A stretch of DNA of 64,000 nt, from positions 372,001 through 436,000 of the forward strand of contig JACQYI010000009.1 of NCBI GenBank assembly GCA_016208305.1, written 5' to 3'. Source of the stretch: Oscillatoriophycideae cyanobacterium NC_groundwater_1537_Pr4_S-0.65um_50_18 (lineage in GTDB: Bacteria > Cyanobacteriota > Cyanobacteriia > Elainellales > Elainellaceae). The notes beneath the pieces are model-generated. The model made no database searches and was not told the origin of the DNA. It saw only the letters and a program-made list of their open reading frames with translations. Both the position numbers and the translations under genes were made by a program. Of the stretch, positions 9,096-18,341 are shown in pieces. How positions within the stretch are numbered: position 1 is the stretch's first letter; every line of letters begins with the position of its first letter.

Positions 9096-10193
9096 ATGCG
9101 AAGCGTGACATCTGAGCCATTTTTAACCAATGCAAGTCTAACCGATGCTGGTTTAACCGATGCCCTATGTTGGGAGGCCATAAAAAACCGCGATCGCCAT
9201 GCAGATGGAGCATTTGTCTATGCGGTTAAAACAACAGGCGTTTACTGCCGTCCGGGTTGTTCTTCGCGGTTGCCCAATCGTGACAATGTGCAATTTTTTC
9301 AAACTTGTACCGAGGCAGCACAGGCGGGCTTTCGTCCTTGCAAGCGATGTCAACCCCATACCCTATCGCCTCAAGAAACGCAGGTGGCGCTGATCGCTAA
9401 AATCTGCAAAATGATTGAAGCATCGGATATATCTCTCTCATTAAGTGAATTGTCTACAGCGGCAGGACTCAGCCAGTACCACTTTCAGCGGCTATTTAAA
9501 CAAATTGTAGGCGTAACCCCCAAAGCCTATGAGATAGCCCAGCGGCAAAAGCGAGTCCGTGATGGTTTGCAACAAGGTTCGTCAGTTACTCAAACTCTCT
9601 ATGACGCTGGGTTCTGCACAAGTAGCCACTTTTATCAAGGAGCGATCGATATGTTAGGAATGGTACCTAAGCAGTACAAAGCAGGGGCAGAAGATGTTGA
9701 AATTCAGTTTGCGATCGAGCAGTCATTTCTAGGCTGGGTTTTGGTAGCCGCAACAGAGCGGGGCATTTGTGCCATCGATCTGGGTGATACTCCGCGAGCT
9801 TTGGCTGCACAATTGCAAAGTCGCTTTCCTAACGCACAGTTCCGAGAACCGGATGCGAGCTTTGCCCAAGAGGTAGCACAGGTCATTGCCTTTATCGAAA
9901 CCCCGGATCGGGGATTAGATTTGCCGTTGGATATTCAAGGCACTGCCTTTCAGCAGCGGGTATGGAAAGCGTTGCAGACTATTCCTGCGGGTACGACGAT
10001 GAGCTATGCCGAGGTTGCTCAGCAGATTCAACAACCTACAGCCGTCAGAGCGGTGGCAACGGCTTGTGCTGCAAACAGGTTGGCGGTTGCTATTCCCTGT
10101 CATCGAGTGGTTCGCAGCAATGGGGATGTAAGCGGCTATCGCTGGGGCGTTGAGCGGAAGCGGGTGCTCTTAGAGCGGGAGAAATCGAATTGA
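9096..10193 (+). CDS. ada: Ada: bifunctional DNA alkylation repair protein and activator
   Basis: Methyltransferase that repairs methylphosphotriesters and O6-methylguanine and, once methylated, activates alkylation-response genes. About 365 residues. Domains in order: Ada zinc domain with the four Cys in YCRPGCSSR and CKRCQ (about 32-72), AraC-type helix-turn-helix (about 85-185), ribonuclease-like domain and the C-terminal methyltransferase domain with the acceptor Cys in AIPCHRVV and the preceding GTTMSYAEVA. I prefer ATG 9096, which has GGAG eight bases upstream, over the in-frame ATG at 9078, which has none. All functional Cys are present. No AlkB or AlkA gene is adjacent. Confidence 0.95.
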   Translation: MRSVTSEPFLTNASLTDAGLTDALCWEAIKNRDRHADGAFVYAVKTTGVYCRPGCSSRLPNRDNVQFFQTCTEAAQAGFRPCKRCQPHTLSPQETQVALIAKICKMIEASDISLSLSELSTAAGLSQYHFQRLFKQIVGVTPKAYEIAQRQKRVRDGLQQGSSVTQTLYDAGFCTSSHFYQGAIDMLGMVPKQYKAGAEDVEIQFAIEQSFLGWVLVAATERGICAIDLGDTPRALAAQLQSRFPNAQFREPDASFAQEVAQVIAFIETPDRGLDLPLDIQGTAFQQRVWKALQTIPAGTTMSYAEVAQQIQQPTAVRAVATACAANRLAVAIPCHRVVRSNGDVSGYRWGVERKRVLLEREKSN

Positions 10194-10238
10194 ACCCCCA
10201 GGCTTACAACCATTTTCAGATGAGTAAATCACGTTGCG

Positions 10239-10276
10239 TGTGGGTAAGTGGGTGAGTAGGTGAGTGGGTGAGTGGT
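10239..10276 (+). repeat. Octanucleotide tandem repeat (GTGGGTGA)n
   Basis: Four and a half imperfect copies of an 8-base unit GTGGGTGA just after ada. The same unit on the opposite strand fills the cmpC-cmpD gap (34972-35009). It resembles the short tandemly repeated repetitive sequences known from filamentous cyanobacteria, though the unit length and sequence differ from the classic heptamers. Confidence 0.7.
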
Positions 10277-10328
10277 TTATGCAAGGGGAATGTCCCGTTC
10301 TAACCGTTGTGGAATAGCTCTAGCTGAC

Positions 10329-11210
10329 TCACGAGAGGCGTTTGATGGGAATCTGGAGTTCTACAACTACAGCATCAAAATCGAGATGGGGATTGCAGAC
10401 CCAACCTTCTTCTACTGGTTCAAACTCACGTCCAAACAAATGAATTTCTCGGTAAGCGCCATCAGCAGAGTAACCATTCTCACCTATCCAAGTGAATAGC
10501 TCAATGAGTCCTTGTCCGATATCGCTGAGTTTGCCGTAACGGGTGAGGCTCGCCATCGTTTGTACAGCGGGTAACTCATAAATATACACCTGCTGATTTA
10601 GGGTGCGTAAATCAGGTAACAGCGTGGTTCGATCGATCGCAACTGCCATTTCCATATCAATATCTTTCTCTGTGTATTCGGCATTATGGTAGATGGCCAT
10701 TTCGGGTTCACCTGCCCTAACGTGATGCTGCTCAAGCCAGGTATAAACATCTGCATACATTCTGCCCCGATACGCAAGGATGTCTGTTACGGTCGGAACA
10801 ATTTGGCGGGTCGCCGCTATTATCTGTGGCTCAACTCGCTTTAATACAACCTCGTAGTCTGCTAATTTGCCTTCACGTTCAATTTGTCTGAGTCTTGCCT
10901 CGACTCGCGCCAATTTTGTAATCCCTTCTTGGAGCTGTTGCTCAATTTCGGCTTGTCTGACCGTCAACATCGCGCGCAATTCGAGAACCGTCAAGTCGCT
11001 GTCTAGCAAGTCTTTGATTTGGTTGAGCGAGAACCCCAGATCCTTGAGTGCCAAGATGCGATTGAGTCGAGGCAGTTGATCGACTGAGTAATAGCGGTAG
11101 TCCGTAAAGCGATCGACCTCTAAAGGTTTGAGTAAGCTCAATTCCTCGTAATACCGTAAGGTTCGCACTGACACCTGAGCCAATCGCGAAAAATCACCAA
11201 TTCTGAGCAT
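10329..11210 (-). CDS. MerR-family regulator with GyrI-like effector domain
   Basis: Transcription factor of 293 residues from ATG 11210. The N-terminal MerR winged helix is clear (MLRIGDFSRLAQVSVRTLRYYEELSLLKP, YRYYSVDQLPRLNRILALKDLGFSL), then a long dimerisation helix rich in Glu/Arg (about 85-120), then a BmrR/GyrI-like small-molecule-binding domain (about 125-290). Such proteins sense hydrophobic or cationic compounds. The gene is divergent from a DUF4386 membrane protein, and the intergenic region holds a MerR-type promoter at 11377-11407, so that gene and probably the following epimerase gene are its likely targets. The ligand is unknown. Confidence 0.9.
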   Translation of the reverse strand: MLRIGDFSRLAQVSVRTLRYYEELSLLKPLEVDRFTDYRYYSVDQLPRLNRILALKDLGFSLNQIKDLLDSDLTVLELRAMLTVRQAEIEQQLQEGITKLARVEARLRQIEREGKLADYEVVLKRVEPQIIAATRQIVPTVTDILAYRGRMYADVYTWLEQHHVRAGEPEMAIYHNAEYTEKDIDMEMAVAIDRTTLLPDLRTLNQQVYIYELPAVQTMASLTRYGKLSDIGQGLIELFTWIGENGYSADGAYREIHLFGREFEPVEEGWVCNPHLDFDAVVVELQIPIKRLS

Positions 11211-11283
11211 GAACAAGCGCCTGGGGTGAGAACAACGGCGGGCTTTATCGCTATAGCCAGAGGTGTTAGAGCGAGGAAATTGT

Positions 11284-11299
11284 TGTAGGCGCGCCTACA
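11284..11299. promoter_or_regulatory. Perfect 16-bp palindrome in MerR divergent region
   Basis: TGTAGGCGCGCCTACA is a perfect palindrome located 74 bases upstream of the merR-type gene and 140 upstream of the DUF4386 gene. Candidate binding site for a dimeric regulator; no family can be assigned. Confidence 0.45.
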
Positions 11300-11311
11300 G
11301 TAATCTCCCCG

Positions 11312-11329
11312 AACTCATGGCCATGAGTT
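11312..11329. promoter_or_regulatory. Perfect 18-bp palindrome in MerR divergent region
   Basis: AACTCATGGCCATGAGTT is a perfect palindrome, 12 bases from the first one. Two unrelated perfect palindromes plus the MerR-type operator within 120 bases suggest a densely regulated intergenic region. Confidence 0.45.
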
Positions 11330-11376
11330 TTATTTTAGGTGGAACGCAGCGTCCAAAAATCTTTGCCGCGATCGGA

Positions 11377-11407
11377 TTGACTCTAACGTTACGTCAGAGT
11401 GCATAGT
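11377..11407 (+). promoter_or_regulatory. MerR-type promoter with 19-bp spacer and operator
   Basis: TTGACT (11377-11382) and CATAGT (11402-11407) are separated by 19 bases, the stretched spacing typical of MerR-activated promoters. The spacer region holds a dyad: ACTCTAACGT (11380-11389), one central base, ACGTCAGAGT (11391-11400), with 9 of 10 positions symmetric. Transcription would start near 11414, just before the DUF4386 start. Confidence 0.75.
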
Positions 11408-11423
11408 TTGACCTGTAGGCAAT

Positions 11424-12170
11424 TTGACAATAAAAGCTGTGACTTACAAGCCAGAACCCACCTCTTCTCAGTCTAAGAAATCTCTTTATCGCACCGCAGG
11501 CTGGGTGCTTATCGTTGAAAGTTTGCTGCTTTTTGTGCCTGTGGTGATTCTCGGCAGCGCGATTAACTGGCCGCAAAGTCTGGGCAATCCGGCTGACGTT
11601 ATGCTGCCGCTTCTGGTACAAAAAGCTGGCGCAGTTCGGCTGGGCTATTTTATTTATCTCATTTATTCCATTCTTTTCTGGTTAGTCGCTCTGGCAATAA
11701 TTCGAGTGGTGAGTAACGAAGAGCCGCAATCCATCTGGCTGCGGCTGGCAACTGGGTTTGGTATTGCTTCAGCGATCGCCCGTTGTTTAGGCATTATTCG
11801 GTGGTTAGTGCCCATGCCAGCGCTAGCATCGCTCTATGTGAACTCAGACACATCTGCTCCCACTCGTGAGGCGATCGCAGTTGTTTATCGCGTGCTTAAT
11901 GACTATGCAGGATCAATTGGTGAAGTGCTGGGAGTGAGTCTGTTTGCGGCTCTGTGGCTGGCGATCGTCTCGCTGACTATCCTGCACACGCATGTGTTGC
12001 CTCGCTGGTTAGGATTCTTCGGGCTAGTATCTGCAACGCTTTTGGGGCTGCAATTGGCTGAAGTTTTTGGGGTCGATCTGGGTGCTTTCATTACGGTGTC
12101 AGTCAGTGTTCTACAACTGTGGTTTCTGAGTACTGGCGTTATAATCTTGCGACATCTTAATCGTATCTAA
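11424..12170 (+). CDS. DUF4386 multi-pass membrane protein
   Basis: Integral membrane protein of about 244-248 residues; start TTG 11424 or GTG 11436, the latter better placed relative to the predicted transcript start near 11414. About six to seven hydrophobic segments are visible, for example VLIVESLLLFVPVVILGSAI, FIYLIYSILFWLVALAII, GVSLFAALWLAIVSLTIL and LGFFGLVSATLLGLQLAEVFG. The layout and length match DUF4386, a family of unknown function. It is probably under MerR control and is followed after 59 bases by the epimerase gene, likely in the same transcript. Confidence 0.75.
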   Translation: MTIKAVTYKPEPTSSQSKKSLYRTAGWVLIVESLLLFVPVVILGSAINWPQSLGNPADVMLPLLVQKAGAVRLGYFIYLIYSILFWLVALAIIRVVSNEEPQSIWLRLATGFGIASAIARCLGIIRWLVPMPALASLYVNSDTSAPTREAIAVVYRVLNDYAGSIGEVLGVSLFAALWLAIVSLTILHTHVLPRWLGFFGLVSATLLGLQLAEVFGVDLGAFITVSVSVLQLWFLSTGVIILRHLNRI

Positions 12171-12229
12171 ACCTGTCTCTAAATTTATCTCTAAAGTTTT
12201 GACTTACCATTTAGTCTTGTGGGAAAAAT

Positions 12230-13171
12230 ATGTCATCAGAACTTCACATTATTTTCGGAACAGGGCCATTGGGACAAGCTGTGATGCGCGAACTGCTAAT
12301 GCGAGATGTCCAAATCCGCATGATTAACCGTAGCGGTCAGGCTGCTGTTCCCGATTCGGTTGAGGTCGTTGCTGCCGATGCTTACAGCTTAAAAGATGCC
12401 TGTGCAGCGGCACAAGGCGCATCTGTGATTTATCAGTGCGCACAGCCTGCCTACACGCAGTGGCAATCCTTATTTCCACAACTTCAGGCCAGCATTGTTC
12501 AGGCAGCGGCTGTCAACGGTGCCAAGCTAATCGTGGGCGACAACCTCTATATGTATGGAGCTGTGCAGGGGGCGATGCATGAAAACTTGCCCTATGCAGC
12601 AACGACTCGTAAAGGCCGCACCCGCGCCCAAATGGCAGAGGCGCTTCTGGTCGCCCATCGGCAGGGAGTCGTGCAGGTCGCGATCGCCCGAAGCTCAGAT
12701 TTTTATGGCCCTGGGGTATTGGGTTCTGTCATGGGCGATCGCATTTTTCCGGCGGTACTAGCTGGCAAAACGGCGGCGGCGGTTGGCAATCTAGATGTGC
12801 CGCATACCTATACTTTTATTGACGACTTCGGCAAAGCGCTGGTCGTTTTGGGAGAGCGGCAAGAAGCTTTAGGAGAAATTTGGCATGTTCCCAATGCTGC
12901 GACCCTGACGACTCGGCAATTTTTGACGCTTGCCTTCAAAGAAGCCGGACATCCACCTAAAATGAGCGGCACAGAAAAGCTAATGATGCGTTTTGCAGGA
13001 TTGTTTATTCCTGAAGCCCGAGAAACCGTTGAAATGATGTATGAGTTTGAGCAACCGCTTATTGTCGATCACAGAAAATATGTTGCAGCGTTTGGCAATC
13101 ATGCAACACCCTTACGCGCAGCCATTCATCAGACCTTGCAATGGTATCGTAATGTCTTGCTTGTCCGGTGA
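12230..13171 (+). CDS. NAD(P)-dependent epimerase/dehydratase-like protein
   Basis: Extended short-chain dehydrogenase fold, 313 residues, cytosolic. The N-terminal dinucleotide-binding motif is FGTGPLGQAVMREL (about 9-22); VIYQCAQPAYTQW follows beta-4, and VGDNLYMYGAV holds the usual Tyr region. The classical YxxxK catalytic pair is not evident: TTRKGRTRAQMAEALL occupies that place, as in many atypical family members. The substrate is unknown. Position after the DUF4386 gene (59-base gap, same strand) suggests co-expression under the MerR regulator, possibly in response to a toxic or signalling small molecule. Confidence 0.82.
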   Translation: MSSELHIIFGTGPLGQAVMRELLMRDVQIRMINRSGQAAVPDSVEVVAADAYSLKDACAAAQGASVIYQCAQPAYTQWQSLFPQLQASIVQAAAVNGAKLIVGDNLYMYGAVQGAMHENLPYAATTRKGRTRAQMAEALLVAHRQGVVQVAIARSSDFYGPGVLGSVMGDRIFPAVLAGKTAAAVGNLDVPHTYTFIDDFGKALVVLGERQEALGEIWHVPNAATLTTRQFLTLAFKEAGHPPKMSGTEKLMMRFAGLFIPEARETVEMMYEFEQPLIVDHRKYVAAFGNHATPLRAAIHQTLQWYRNVLLVR

Positions 13172-13240
13172 GTCCTGCCTGTTTTTCCGGTCAGGCGATC
13201 GAAGATTCAGAAGTGCTTGTCCTCAAAAGCCAGGACTGCT

Positions 13241-13816
13241 CTAAGGTCGGCGGCGATGACGCCTGGATTTTATCCGTTCGGCCTTGTTGCGCTCATAAGC
13301 CAGCAATTTACCATAGTACTCATGTTTGCTGAGGTTGAGTGATAGAAAAACATGCTTGCGGGCATTACCAAAACCCTTGCGGGTAAAAAACTTAATAGCC
13401 GGTTCATTCGTTGGATCAGTATCCACCAACATGAACCTTGCTCCTTCCTCGATCATCCGCTCAACCAGCGTATCAACTAGGCGATCGGCAATTCCCCGCC
13501 GCTGAAAATCGGGATTTACCCCTAGCCAAACAATATAGCCGTAAGTCCAGGAGGGCTTGTTGATCACCGTACCCAACACAAATCCGGCAAGTTGCCCTTC
13601 AGCATCGGCAACCAGGCAATATTCTGGATCAGTATTGTAGAACCCAATCACCTCCCACTCTTCCCAAGTGCGATAGAGCGAAGGATACAGGTCGCTTGTG
13701 AATAACCGTTCGCCCAGACGATAGACGGGAGCCAGATCATCAATGCCCATGTCCCGAATTTCGATATCGATCGCTTCAGTGTCTGTCTTAGAGCTAGTGT
13801 TGGGCGGATCATCCAT
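13241..13816 (-). CDS. GNAT-family N-acetyltransferase
   Basis: Acetyl-CoA-dependent N-acetyltransferase, 191 residues. The GNAT core lies at about 18-160: IEIRDMGIDDLAPVYRLGERLF, LVADAEGQLAGFVLGTVI, then motif A VWLGVNPDFQRRGIADRLVDTLVERM with the pyrophosphate-binding QRRGIA, then motif B DPTNEPAIKFFTRKGFGNARK. The C-terminus is strongly basic (RIKSRRHRRRP). A RimI-like or small-molecule acceptor is possible; no substrate can be assigned. Upstream, a 14-base TCAGTTTTTTGGCC unit is tandemly duplicated near 13835-13862 in the gap before the DUF3370 gene stop. Confidence 0.85.
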   Translation of the reverse strand: MDDPPNTSSKTDTEAIDIEIRDMGIDDLAPVYRLGERLFTSDLYPSLYRTWEEWEVIGFYNTDPEYCLVADAEGQLAGFVLGTVINKPSWTYGYIVWLGVNPDFQRRGIADRLVDTLVERMIEEGARFMLVDTDPTNEPAIKFFTRKGFGNARKHVFLSLNLSKHEYYGKLLAYERNKAERIKSRRHRRRP

Positions 13817-13875
13817 ATTGGGTTGCTCTAGCTCAGTTTTTTGGCCTCAGTTTTTTGGCCTCAGCTTTCCCAGCT

Positions 13876-15546
13876 TCAGTTGCTGTCGGCAAGAACGCGA
13901 TCGTCAAGCGTTTGCACCGTCAGCACCTGGGGCGGCGTCGCATCTGGCGGATAGACAAATTCTATCTCAACCGAACGACGAACGCCTTTAGGTAAGGTCA
14001 ACTGGAGTAGAGGCTCACCTTCCTGACCGCGCCGTTGCACCAAATGCAGATAACGCGTTTGGGAAAAGCCAAGGTCATTCGTGTAGCGTAGACGCACAGT
14101 ACCCCGGAAGAAAACCATATTGTCGGGCGGTTCGCGGAATTTTAGAGCATTTTGGGTTTGCTCGTTCTGCAAAGGGGTTTGCAGCATCACAGCCACCTTC
14201 TGGGTTGCATCGGTATTGTTATACAGCGGCAGCGTTACGTTATAGCGCACGCCATAGTTGCCATGAGCGCGGTAGGCCGTATCGGGATAGCGCACCAGCA
14301 TCGGGGCACTCTGAATTTGCCCTGTCCCAAAGGTATTGCGATCGACTGTGCTAATCACGTAGGAAATCGCTTCCCCCACTTGAGGAATGCTGAGGTAGTC
14401 TACGTCGGCATTGTCTGTGGCCGTGGCTTGCCATTGGGAGCCTTGGGAAACTCCCGATACCCGACCATAATAGAAGCGCGCAAAACTGCGGCTATCCGGG
14501 GGGGAAGGAGCGCGATCGCGTGGACTTGCCAACCCCTGTTTTGTCAGCACATCCACCCACTCTGCCAGAGCCGGAACTCGTTCTGCACCGCTCGCCACCT
14601 GCGGCGCATGCATCGCTAAGCTAGCCATATAAACGGGGCCATCACTCGACAAATGCATTAAGACGGTGCGCCCATTAATGGGGCGACTTCGGTTGCCAGA
14701 GCGGCGTGGCACCGGGATAGCATTAGCGGCGGGTCTAGACGAGCCTGTTGAATTGACCATGAGAGTTGCCGTTTGAGTCGGAACGCTCGGAGCCGGGATT
14801 AAATACCCAGGTGGCAGCGTGCCATCTGTGGGCACGGTGAGTTGACGCAGGGGAATAGGCATATTCAGCAAAAGCTGAATGCGCTTAGGTGGAATCGTAA
14901 TTTGCGTTGGCCATTGAGGCTGCCGCTGTCCTCGCAGAATATCGGTGGTTGTGCGGCTACCCGGCCCTGCAAACACAGTGCCCATTGGATTGGCAACATA
15001 GGCGGGCAAATCTAAAAAGGGCGCATCCTGGCTGAGATAGCTGACGGCTTGCAGAATTTCTAACGTAACAGGCTGATCGCTGGGATTGTAAACTACAACG
15101 CCGAGATACATGGTGCGTGTGTCATCCACATCTGATCCTTTTGCCACATGATGGGCAAACAGGTCAAAGCGTCCCTCAAAGGCGTAATCCAGATGGGCTG
15201 AGGGATCCTGCATTGTATCAGGCGGAAAAGTGGAAAGCAAAATGCCCTCTGACTGAATCAGCTCAGGACTGTTGCTATTAAAAACTGGAACACTATCCAA
15301 GCTTCCGGGCAGGGCGCGTACATCTTGCGATCGCACGACTTCCATCTGTCGAGGCGCGGCAGGTTGCAGCGTTGGCGCAGGGATGGAGGCAGGGCTAGGG
15401 GAGGGATTGGGCGCTGGCGCGATCGTTTGGATCAGCGGTGCAGGCGAGGCAGGAGCTAAGTTAGGCGTACTCGCAATGACAGCTTGCGCCAGAGGAAACA
15501 AAGACAATACCGTTAGCATGAGGAAACTTAAACCAATAGCCGGCAT
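13876..15546 (-). CDS. DUF3370 secreted protein
   Basis: Cyanobacterial DUF3370 family, 556 residues. The N-terminus has a hydrophobic export signal (LSFLMLTVLSLFPLAQAVIA, about 6-25), then a Pro/Ala-rich linker (about 28-65), then the family core beginning MEVVRSQDVRALPGSLDSVP and SPELIQSEGILLSTFPPDTM. The remainder is beta-rich with no catalytic motif that I can identify. It is likely periplasmic or surface-exposed. Function is unknown. The gene stands between the GNAT gene and the glycogen debranching gene, all minus strand but with gaps too long for a tight operon. Confidence 0.85.
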   Translation of the reverse strand: MPAIGLSFLMLTVLSLFPLAQAVIASTPNLAPASPAPLIQTIAPAPNPSPSPASIPAPTLQPAAPRQMEVVRSQDVRALPGSLDSVPVFNSNSPELIQSEGILLSTFPPDTMQDPSAHLDYAFEGRFDLFAHHVAKGSDVDDTRTMYLGVVVYNPSDQPVTLEILQAVSYLSQDAPFLDLPAYVANPMGTVFAGPGSRTTTDILRGQRQPQWPTQITIPPKRIQLLLNMPIPLRQLTVPTDGTLPPGYLIPAPSVPTQTATLMVNSTGSSRPAANAIPVPRRSGNRSRPINGRTVLMHLSSDGPVYMASLAMHAPQVASGAERVPALAEWVDVLTKQGLASPRDRAPSPPDSRSFARFYYGRVSGVSQGSQWQATATDNADVDYLSIPQVGEAISYVISTVDRNTFGTGQIQSAPMLVRYPDTAYRAHGNYGVRYNVTLPLYNNTDATQKVAVMLQTPLQNEQTQNALKFREPPDNMVFFRGTVRLRYTNDLGFSQTRYLHLVQRRGQEGEPLLQLTLPKGVRRSVEIEFVYPPDATPPQVLTVQTLDDRVLADSN

Positions 15547-15983
15547 TAACAGGAAAGTCAGGGCACAAACAAGTGTTCCCCAGGAAGCAATAAGTGTTTC
15601 AGGACAGATTTAGAGCCTGGATACTTGCAAGGGAGATGCCTGCTAGACAGCATAGGCTGAAATATTGCACGGAAGGCTAGGCTAACCGAAAAATTATGTT
15701 TCCCAAAGCGTAGTTTTACAGGTCTTCATGCAGTCTTCATATGAGTCCCTGCAAGAAAACATGAAATCTTCATCAAAGCTAATCTGCCCTTAATAATAGA
15801 CTTCTTGCTTATTCGTGTAGGCGGGGGTCTTACCCCTGCTCACCCATCAACGGTTCTGAGGGTTCGGCGTTTTTTACCTGAGGGATAGTCCATCCATAAA
15901 AAACTGAATTCAAGGAATCTTTGGAGGATGTGAACCCTAATAAAATTCCTTAACAGAATACTAGTTTGCCAGAATTCTGGTAT
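15547..15983. other. Intergenic region
   Basis: 437 bases between the DUF3370 start and the debranching enzyme stop. I see no supported gene and no strong hairpin. It contains two TCTTCAT elements around 15723-15772, with no clear meaning. Confidence 0.5.
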
Positions 15984-18167
15984 TCAAGAAAGCGGTGTTT
16001 TGCAAAGCACATTGTAATGGCGGATTAGCTCTGCCACTGACCAGGCTTGGGCGATCGCACCCTGCGGCAAATGAGGCGGGTCGCCATCAAACATCTCTGA
16101 AATCGATTCCAAGCAGCCCTGATGCTGGAAATGATCCATCAACGGCTGTCCGTCAATTGGCAGAGGTTCGGTGGGGTAAAATCGCTGCCAGGCACGAACG
16201 AAAGCACCCAAGAGCCACGGCCAGATTGTGCCCTGATGGTAAGCCCGATCGCGCTGCCAGATGCCCCCGGCATAGCGTCCAACATAGTGCGGATCGGCAG
16301 GATCAAGAGAGCGTAGTCCGTAAGGGGTGAGCAAGCGATCGCAAGCCACCTGCAACACTCGTCTACCGATCGCGTCAGAGAAACCACAGTGCTTGAGCGA
16401 CAGGGCCAAGACTGCATTGGGACGAATGCTGACATCCGGCAGATCATCTGGGGCGATCGTGTCATACAGATAGCCCTGGTACGGATTCCAGAATTTCTCT
16501 AAAGAAGCCTGCACCTGCTGCGCCTGTACATTAAAGCGTCGCGCCTGATTGCCCAACATGGCGGCTTCAATTCCTACTGTTCCGCTTGGCTCTTGCTGCA
16601 ATCTGGCCGCCCATTGCCCTGCCCAACGCAGCGCAGAGTACCAAAGTGCGTTAATTTCGACCGTTTTACCGCGTCGAGGGGTAACAGGTTTCTCTTCTAC
16701 AACGGCATCCATCCAGGTCAGTGCCAGATCGGTTGCATCCCAGGTGACGAGTCCATCGAACGCATCGACCCGGATGCTGTAGAGCGTGCCTGCCATCAGG
16801 CGCTTGTAAATTCGCCAAACCACTGGGTATTGCTCGATCAAGAATTCCCAATCCTCAGTAGCATCCAGGTACAGCCCCAGGGTTTCAATCCACCACAAAG
16901 AGGCATCGAGGCTGTTGTAAAAAGGCTTAGCTCCAGCATCGGGAAAGGCATTGGGAATCAATCCTTCCTGGCAATATTGCCCAAAGGTTTTAAGCAGCCC
17001 TTTCGCCAAATCAAATCGTTTTGGGGTCAGCGCCAGACCAGGCAGCGCAATGAGCGTATCTCTGCCCCAATCGTTAAACCAGGGATATCCGGCAATCACA
17101 GAAGGGTTTTGGGTAGAAGCCCGATAAACCACAAAGCGATCGCCCGCCTGGAGAAGGCGCTGCCAGAGGGTCTGAGGAGAAGCAGGGATCAAAACAGAAG
17201 AGCGAGGAGGCTGTTCAGCAGGGCTACATTCTCGATACAGTTGTCCAGAATGCAAAGCCGACAAAGCTCTGGCGCTACGCTGCTGCTCGACCTGAATCGC
17301 CTGGTCAAACGTTTGGGCATGGAGTGGTAAATGGTTCAGCGGTGCCTGGGTCTGGCGCACATAAGCTTCTAGGGTGACCGATTCACCAGGTTCTAACGAG
17401 ATCATCAGGCTACCCGGACGGTAGAGATCTTCTTGATCGCCTAGCCCGCGCCTTGTTTCTTCAGGGTAGCGATAGCCCCAATACCACATGCCATCAGAGT
17501 GATAATCGCCTTTTGTCCAGCTAAGCTGCCAAGATATGCCGGCCCGATTGAGATGCTTGGCTTGCAGCAGCAGCCGATTAGACTCGATCAGTTGGGCAAA
17601 GTCGAGTTTGGAGTTTGCCTGCTGCTGGTTGTGAAAGATGCGATCGGCTATGAGGGGACGGAGCCGCAGCATTGCCGTTTCGCGCCCTTCGTAGCGGTAG
17701 TGAATCAAAATTCGGTTATCGAACTGGAGTTTTTGAGGCTGGGGCACATCAAGCTGGAGCGCATCAGGCTGGGGCGCATCACCCTGAAAAGATTGAGAAG
17801 CAGCCACTAGGCCATGCGGCATAAACAGACGGCGACATAGCTGCCAGTGAGTTTGACCCCAGACCCAGGTAGGCACCGGATCAACCTGGAAGGACTGCAA
17901 AAAATGATACCCGGCTGGAGCGATCGCCCCACCTGCCCAAAAGTTCGTTCCTAGCTCAAATTCTCGTCCTGCAACAGACAAGCTGGCATCGATATGGGAA
18001 AGCAGCAGCGTTCTTTGTCCAGGCGGTTCTAAGGCTGCCACTAGCCAGCCATGATAGGTGCGGGTATGGGCATCACAGATTGTACCGCTGGCAAACCCCC
18101 CTAGTCCGTTTGTCAGTAGCCACTCCCTGGTATCTAGCCCATCCATGCAGGTCTCTAGCTCATCCAT
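15984..18167 (-). CDS. Amylo-alpha-1,6-glucosidase (glycogen debranching enzyme, GH133-like)
   Basis: Cytosolic enzyme that hydrolyses alpha-1,6 branch stubs in glycogen. About 727 residues from ATG 18167 (a TTG at 18206 would add 13). The N-terminal domain has REWLLTNGLGGFASGTICDAHTRTYHGWLVAAL, characteristic of the archaeal/bacterial debranching family. The catalytic (alpha/alpha)6 domain has YPWFNDWGRDTLIALPGL, LIPNAFPDAGAKPFYNSLDASLWWIETLGLY, GLVTWDATDLALTWMDAVV and GGIWQRDRAYHQGTIWPWLLGAF. Glycogen is the cyanobacterial carbon store, so this acts in its night-time breakdown. No other glycogen gene is adjacent. Confidence 0.9.
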   Translation of the reverse strand: MDELETCMDGLDTREWLLTNGLGGFASGTICDAHTRTYHGWLVAALEPPGQRTLLLSHIDASLSVAGREFELGTNFWAGGAIAPAGYHFLQSFQVDPVPTWVWGQTHWQLCRRLFMPHGLVAASQSFQGDAPQPDALQLDVPQPQKLQFDNRILIHYRYEGRETAMLRLRPLIADRIFHNQQQANSKLDFAQLIESNRLLLQAKHLNRAGISWQLSWTKGDYHSDGMWYWGYRYPEETRRGLGDQEDLYRPGSLMISLEPGESVTLEAYVRQTQAPLNHLPLHAQTFDQAIQVEQQRSARALSALHSGQLYRECSPAEQPPRSSVLIPASPQTLWQRLLQAGDRFVVYRASTQNPSVIAGYPWFNDWGRDTLIALPGLALTPKRFDLAKGLLKTFGQYCQEGLIPNAFPDAGAKPFYNSLDASLWWIETLGLYLDATEDWEFLIEQYPVVWRIYKRLMAGTLYSIRVDAFDGLVTWDATDLALTWMDAVVEEKPVTPRRGKTVEINALWYSALRWAGQWAARLQQEPSGTVGIEAAMLGNQARRFNVQAQQVQASLEKFWNPYQGYLYDTIAPDDLPDVSIRPNAVLALSLKHCGFSDAIGRRVLQVACDRLLTPYGLRSLDPADPHYVGRYAGGIWQRDRAYHQGTIWPWLLGAFVRAWQRFYPTEPLPIDGQPLMDHFQHQGCLESISEMFDGDPPHLPQGAIAQAWSVAELIRHYNVLCKTPLS

Positions 18168-18341
18168 ATGTATGCTGCCGACAAACGCGATCGATCGCTT
18201 CTGCAAGCATTTCTCTACAAAACAAGCTTAGCTGCATACTCAGTGTGATTGTTGAATAATTGGTATAAATATTAACTTTCTTTGATTCAGCACTGAGCCA
18301 CTGGTTTTATCTTCTTAGCCTATATTACTAGAACAATAATC

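Noticed and set aside
16593-17330. 245-codon frame antisense to the debranching enzyme
   Set aside because: Product has no domain; the opposite strand encodes a clear enzyme.
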